In this document: positions 5,975-7,527 of the stretch, piece by piece
Layout: each line of letters begins with the position of its first letter
How positions within the stretch are numbered: position 1 is the stretch's first letter
Origin: Kiritimatiellia bacterium
Lineage (GTDB): Bacteria; Verrucomicrobiota; Kiritimatiellia; RFP12; UBA1067
Reading direction: 5' to 3'
Assembly: GCA_900767325.1 (NCBI GenBank)
Contig: CAAFYT010000066.1
Coordinates: 1-7,527 of the forward strand
DNA: 7,527 nt
Made by a program: the position numbers and the translations under genes
The notes under the pieces: generated by a model
Told to the model about the DNA's origin: nothing
What the model saw: the letters and a program-made list of their open reading frames with translations, nothing else
Databases searched by the model: none

Positions 5975-7527
5975 CGACGTCAGAACGGTCAGCGGAATGT
6001 TCTGCATCGTGCTTGCGACGCTCGTCGCGGGGGCGCTCGTGCATCTGGCGCGGAATCTCAGGCGGGTGCAGGTCGATTCCGTCGGCGACTACAACTACGC
6101 GGCTTCGGTGCAGTCGGTGAGGCGCGTGCAGACGGCGGGCATTCGCGGGCGCATCCTCGACCGCCGGGGCGAGATTCTCGCCGACAACCGCCGGGCGCTG
6201 TCGATCGCGTGCGATCCGATTTTCTTCCAGGCGAAGACATGGGCGGGAACGGTCGAGGCGATGTCCAACGCGATTGCGCGGGCGGGGCGGGTGATCGGGA
6301 TCGAGGCGAACGTTTCGGAGCGGACGATCCGGCGGCACGTCAACCAGGCGCTTGCGCTGCCGCTGACGGTCTGGCGCGACATCGGGCAGGACGTGGAGGC
6401 GCGGTTCTGCGAGCATGGGGCGGAGATGGCCGGCTTTCGTCTTGTCGAGACGGCCGAGCGGAGCTATCCGTTCGGTTCGCTGGCGGCGCACGCGCTCGGG
6501 TTCGTCGGTCGCGTGGAGGCGGCTTCGGAGGCGGGCGACGAGAAGTTCGCCTTCCGCGAACAGGAGCTCTACGGGCGCGAGGGACTGGAGCGCTACTACG
6601 ATGGCTTTCTCCGGGGGATGCCGGGCGAGGCGAAGATCCTCGTCGATGCGCGCGGGTTCGCGATTCGGGAGTGGTCGGTGGTGAGCGCCCAGAAGGGACC
6701 CGACCTCCGGCTCGCGCTCGACGCGCGCGTGCAGCGTGCGGCGGAGGAGCAGTTGGAGGGCGTGAAGGGGGCGTGTGTGGTGATGGATCCGCGCAATGGG
6801 GAGGTTTTGGCGCTGGCGAGTTCGCCCACGTTCGACTTGCGTACGTGCGTGCCGATCCTGCGGGCGGGAACGTACGAGCATCTGGCGAAGGACGAGACGA
6901 AGCCGCTTCTCAACCGCGCGACGGGCGGCGCCTATGCGCCCGGCTCGACCTTCAAGCCGATCACCGCGCTCGCGGGGCTTTCGCACGGGCTGTCGGCGGG
7001 CGAACTTTATTCCTGCACGGGCGCTTATCGGCTGGGAGATCTGGTGTTGCGGTGTACGGCGCGCTGGGGACACGGCGAGCTCGACCTCGAACACGCGCTG
7101 ATGAAGAGCTGCAATCCCTACTTCTGCAACCTCGGCGTCTCGCTGGGGACGAACGCGGTGATCACGGCGGCGCGCGCGTTCGGGCTCGGCGAAAAGTGTG
7201 GAATCGACCTCTTCGCGGATTTCGCGGGCGTCGTTCCCGACGGCGAGTGGAAGCGGCGCACATATGGCGAACCCTGGTATCCCGGAGATCTCGCGCAGAT
7301 GTCGATCGGGCAGGGGATGCTGATGGTCAGCCCCGTGCAGATGGCGCGGATCGCGGGCGCGTTGGGAACGGGCTACCTCGTGACGCCGCATCTCAAGCTC
7401 GATGCGCCGTTCGAGCGGCGGCGACTGCCGTTCGATGGGCGGCATCTCGCGCTCGTCCGGAAGGGAATGCGGATGGTCGTCGCGGGCGACGGCGGGGCGC
7501 GCGGCGGCGGTCACGCCGCGGGCGCGG
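5961..7527 (+). CDS. mrdA: Penicillin-binding protein 2 (elongasome transpeptidase), 3' end cut off
   Basis: Class B transpeptidase that cross-links side-wall peptidoglycan with RodA. 522 codons are present and the frame is open to the window edge. Residues about 13-30 (MFCIVLATLVAGALVHLA) are the single membrane anchor. IRGRILDRRGEILADN (61-76) is the pedestal motif found in PBP2 and PBP3. YGREGLERYYDG starts at Tyr204. The transpeptidase domain shows YAPGSTFKPI with catalytic Ser329 and Lys332, and KSCN with Ser383 and Asn385. MSIGQGMLMVSPVQMARIAGAL follows. The KTG box is not reached; the final codons fit the stretch just before it. Cys352, Cys365, His371 and Cys384 cluster near the active site. 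The ATG lies inside mreD (14-base overlap), and GAGGG at 5942-5946 is a distant possible ribosome site. rodA would normally follow. Confidence 0.96.
   Translation, partial: MNRGSDVRTVSGMFCIVLATLVAGALVHLARNLRRVQVDSVGDYNYAASVQSVRRVQTAGIRGRILDRRGEILADNRRALSIACDPIFFQAKTWAGTVEAMSNAIARAGRVIGIEANVSERTIRRHVNQALALPLTVWRDIGQDVEARFCEHGAEMAGFRLVETAERSYPFGSLAAHALGFVGRVEAASEAGDEKFAFREQELYGREGLERYYDGFLRGMPGEAKILVDARGFAIREWSVVSAQKGPDLRLALDARVQRAAEEQLEGVKGACVVMDPRNGEVLALASSPTFDLRTCVPILRAGTYEHLAKDETKPLLNRATGGAYAPGSTFKPITALAGLSHGLSAGELYSCTGAYRLGDLVLRCTARWGHGELDLEHALMKSCNPYFCNLGVSLGTNAVITAARAFGLGEKCGIDLFADFAGVVPDGEWKRRTYGEPWYPGDLAQMSIGQGMLMVSPVQMARIAGALGTGYLVTPHLKLDAPFERRRLPFDGRHLALVRKGMRMVVAGDGGARGGGHAAGA

Noticed and set aside
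5904..7514. 536-codon open frame on the - strand opposite mrdA
   Set aside because: Arg/Pro/His-rich composition typical of antisense shadow frames in GC-rich DNA; the + strand encodes PBP2 with its catalytic motifs in order.

Overview
The window is a dense, GC-rich stretch of bacterial chromosome, with every recognisable gene on the + strand. It reads as three transcription units, each preceded by a readable sigma70-type promoter. No mobile element, RNA gene or CRISPR array is visible. Composition and content suggest a Gram-negative-type, rod-forming bacterium. An HU-like protein with a C-terminal beta domain, next to a Firmicutes-like aspartokinase and a mreBCD-mrdA cluster, is most reminiscent of the Planctomycetota-Verrucomicrobiota-Chlamydiota group, perhaps Kiritimatiellota. 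That placement is inference from gene flavour, not from a marker gene.

Region 1 (1-895): a near-consensus promoter (TTGACA, 18 bp, TATAAT) drives a 252-residue protein with an HU-like DNA-binding domain and a probable Ig-like tail. The promoter carries three copies of AATGCGCGC exactly 21 bp apart. The central copy is a perfect 14-bp palindrome inside the -35/-10 spacer. This is the most striking non-coding signal in the window and looks like a phased operator.

Region 2 (896-3630): homoserine dehydrogenase (hom) and monofunctional aspartokinase (lysC), overlapping by an ATGA, form a two-gene operon for the aspartate-family amino-acid branch. Both enzymes carry ACT regulatory domains. The hom promoter lies so close to the start codon that the mRNA is predicted to be leaderless or nearly so.

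Region 3 (3631-7527): a third promoter (TTGACC, 17 bp, TAAAAT) precedes mreB, mreC, mreD and mrdA (PBP2). All are overlapping or translationally coupled, and mrdA runs off the window end just before its KTG box. Together they encode the core of the elongasome: the MreB filament, the MreC/MreD membrane adaptors and the transpeptidase for side-wall peptidoglycan. rodA would be expected next.

Most of the window is ordinary, well-conserved housekeeping DNA. The points worth a second look are the repeat-bearing promoter, the leaderless hom start, a hairpin at the mreB/mreC junction, a perfect inverted repeat within mreC, and a Cys-Cys-His-Cys set beside the PBP2 active site.
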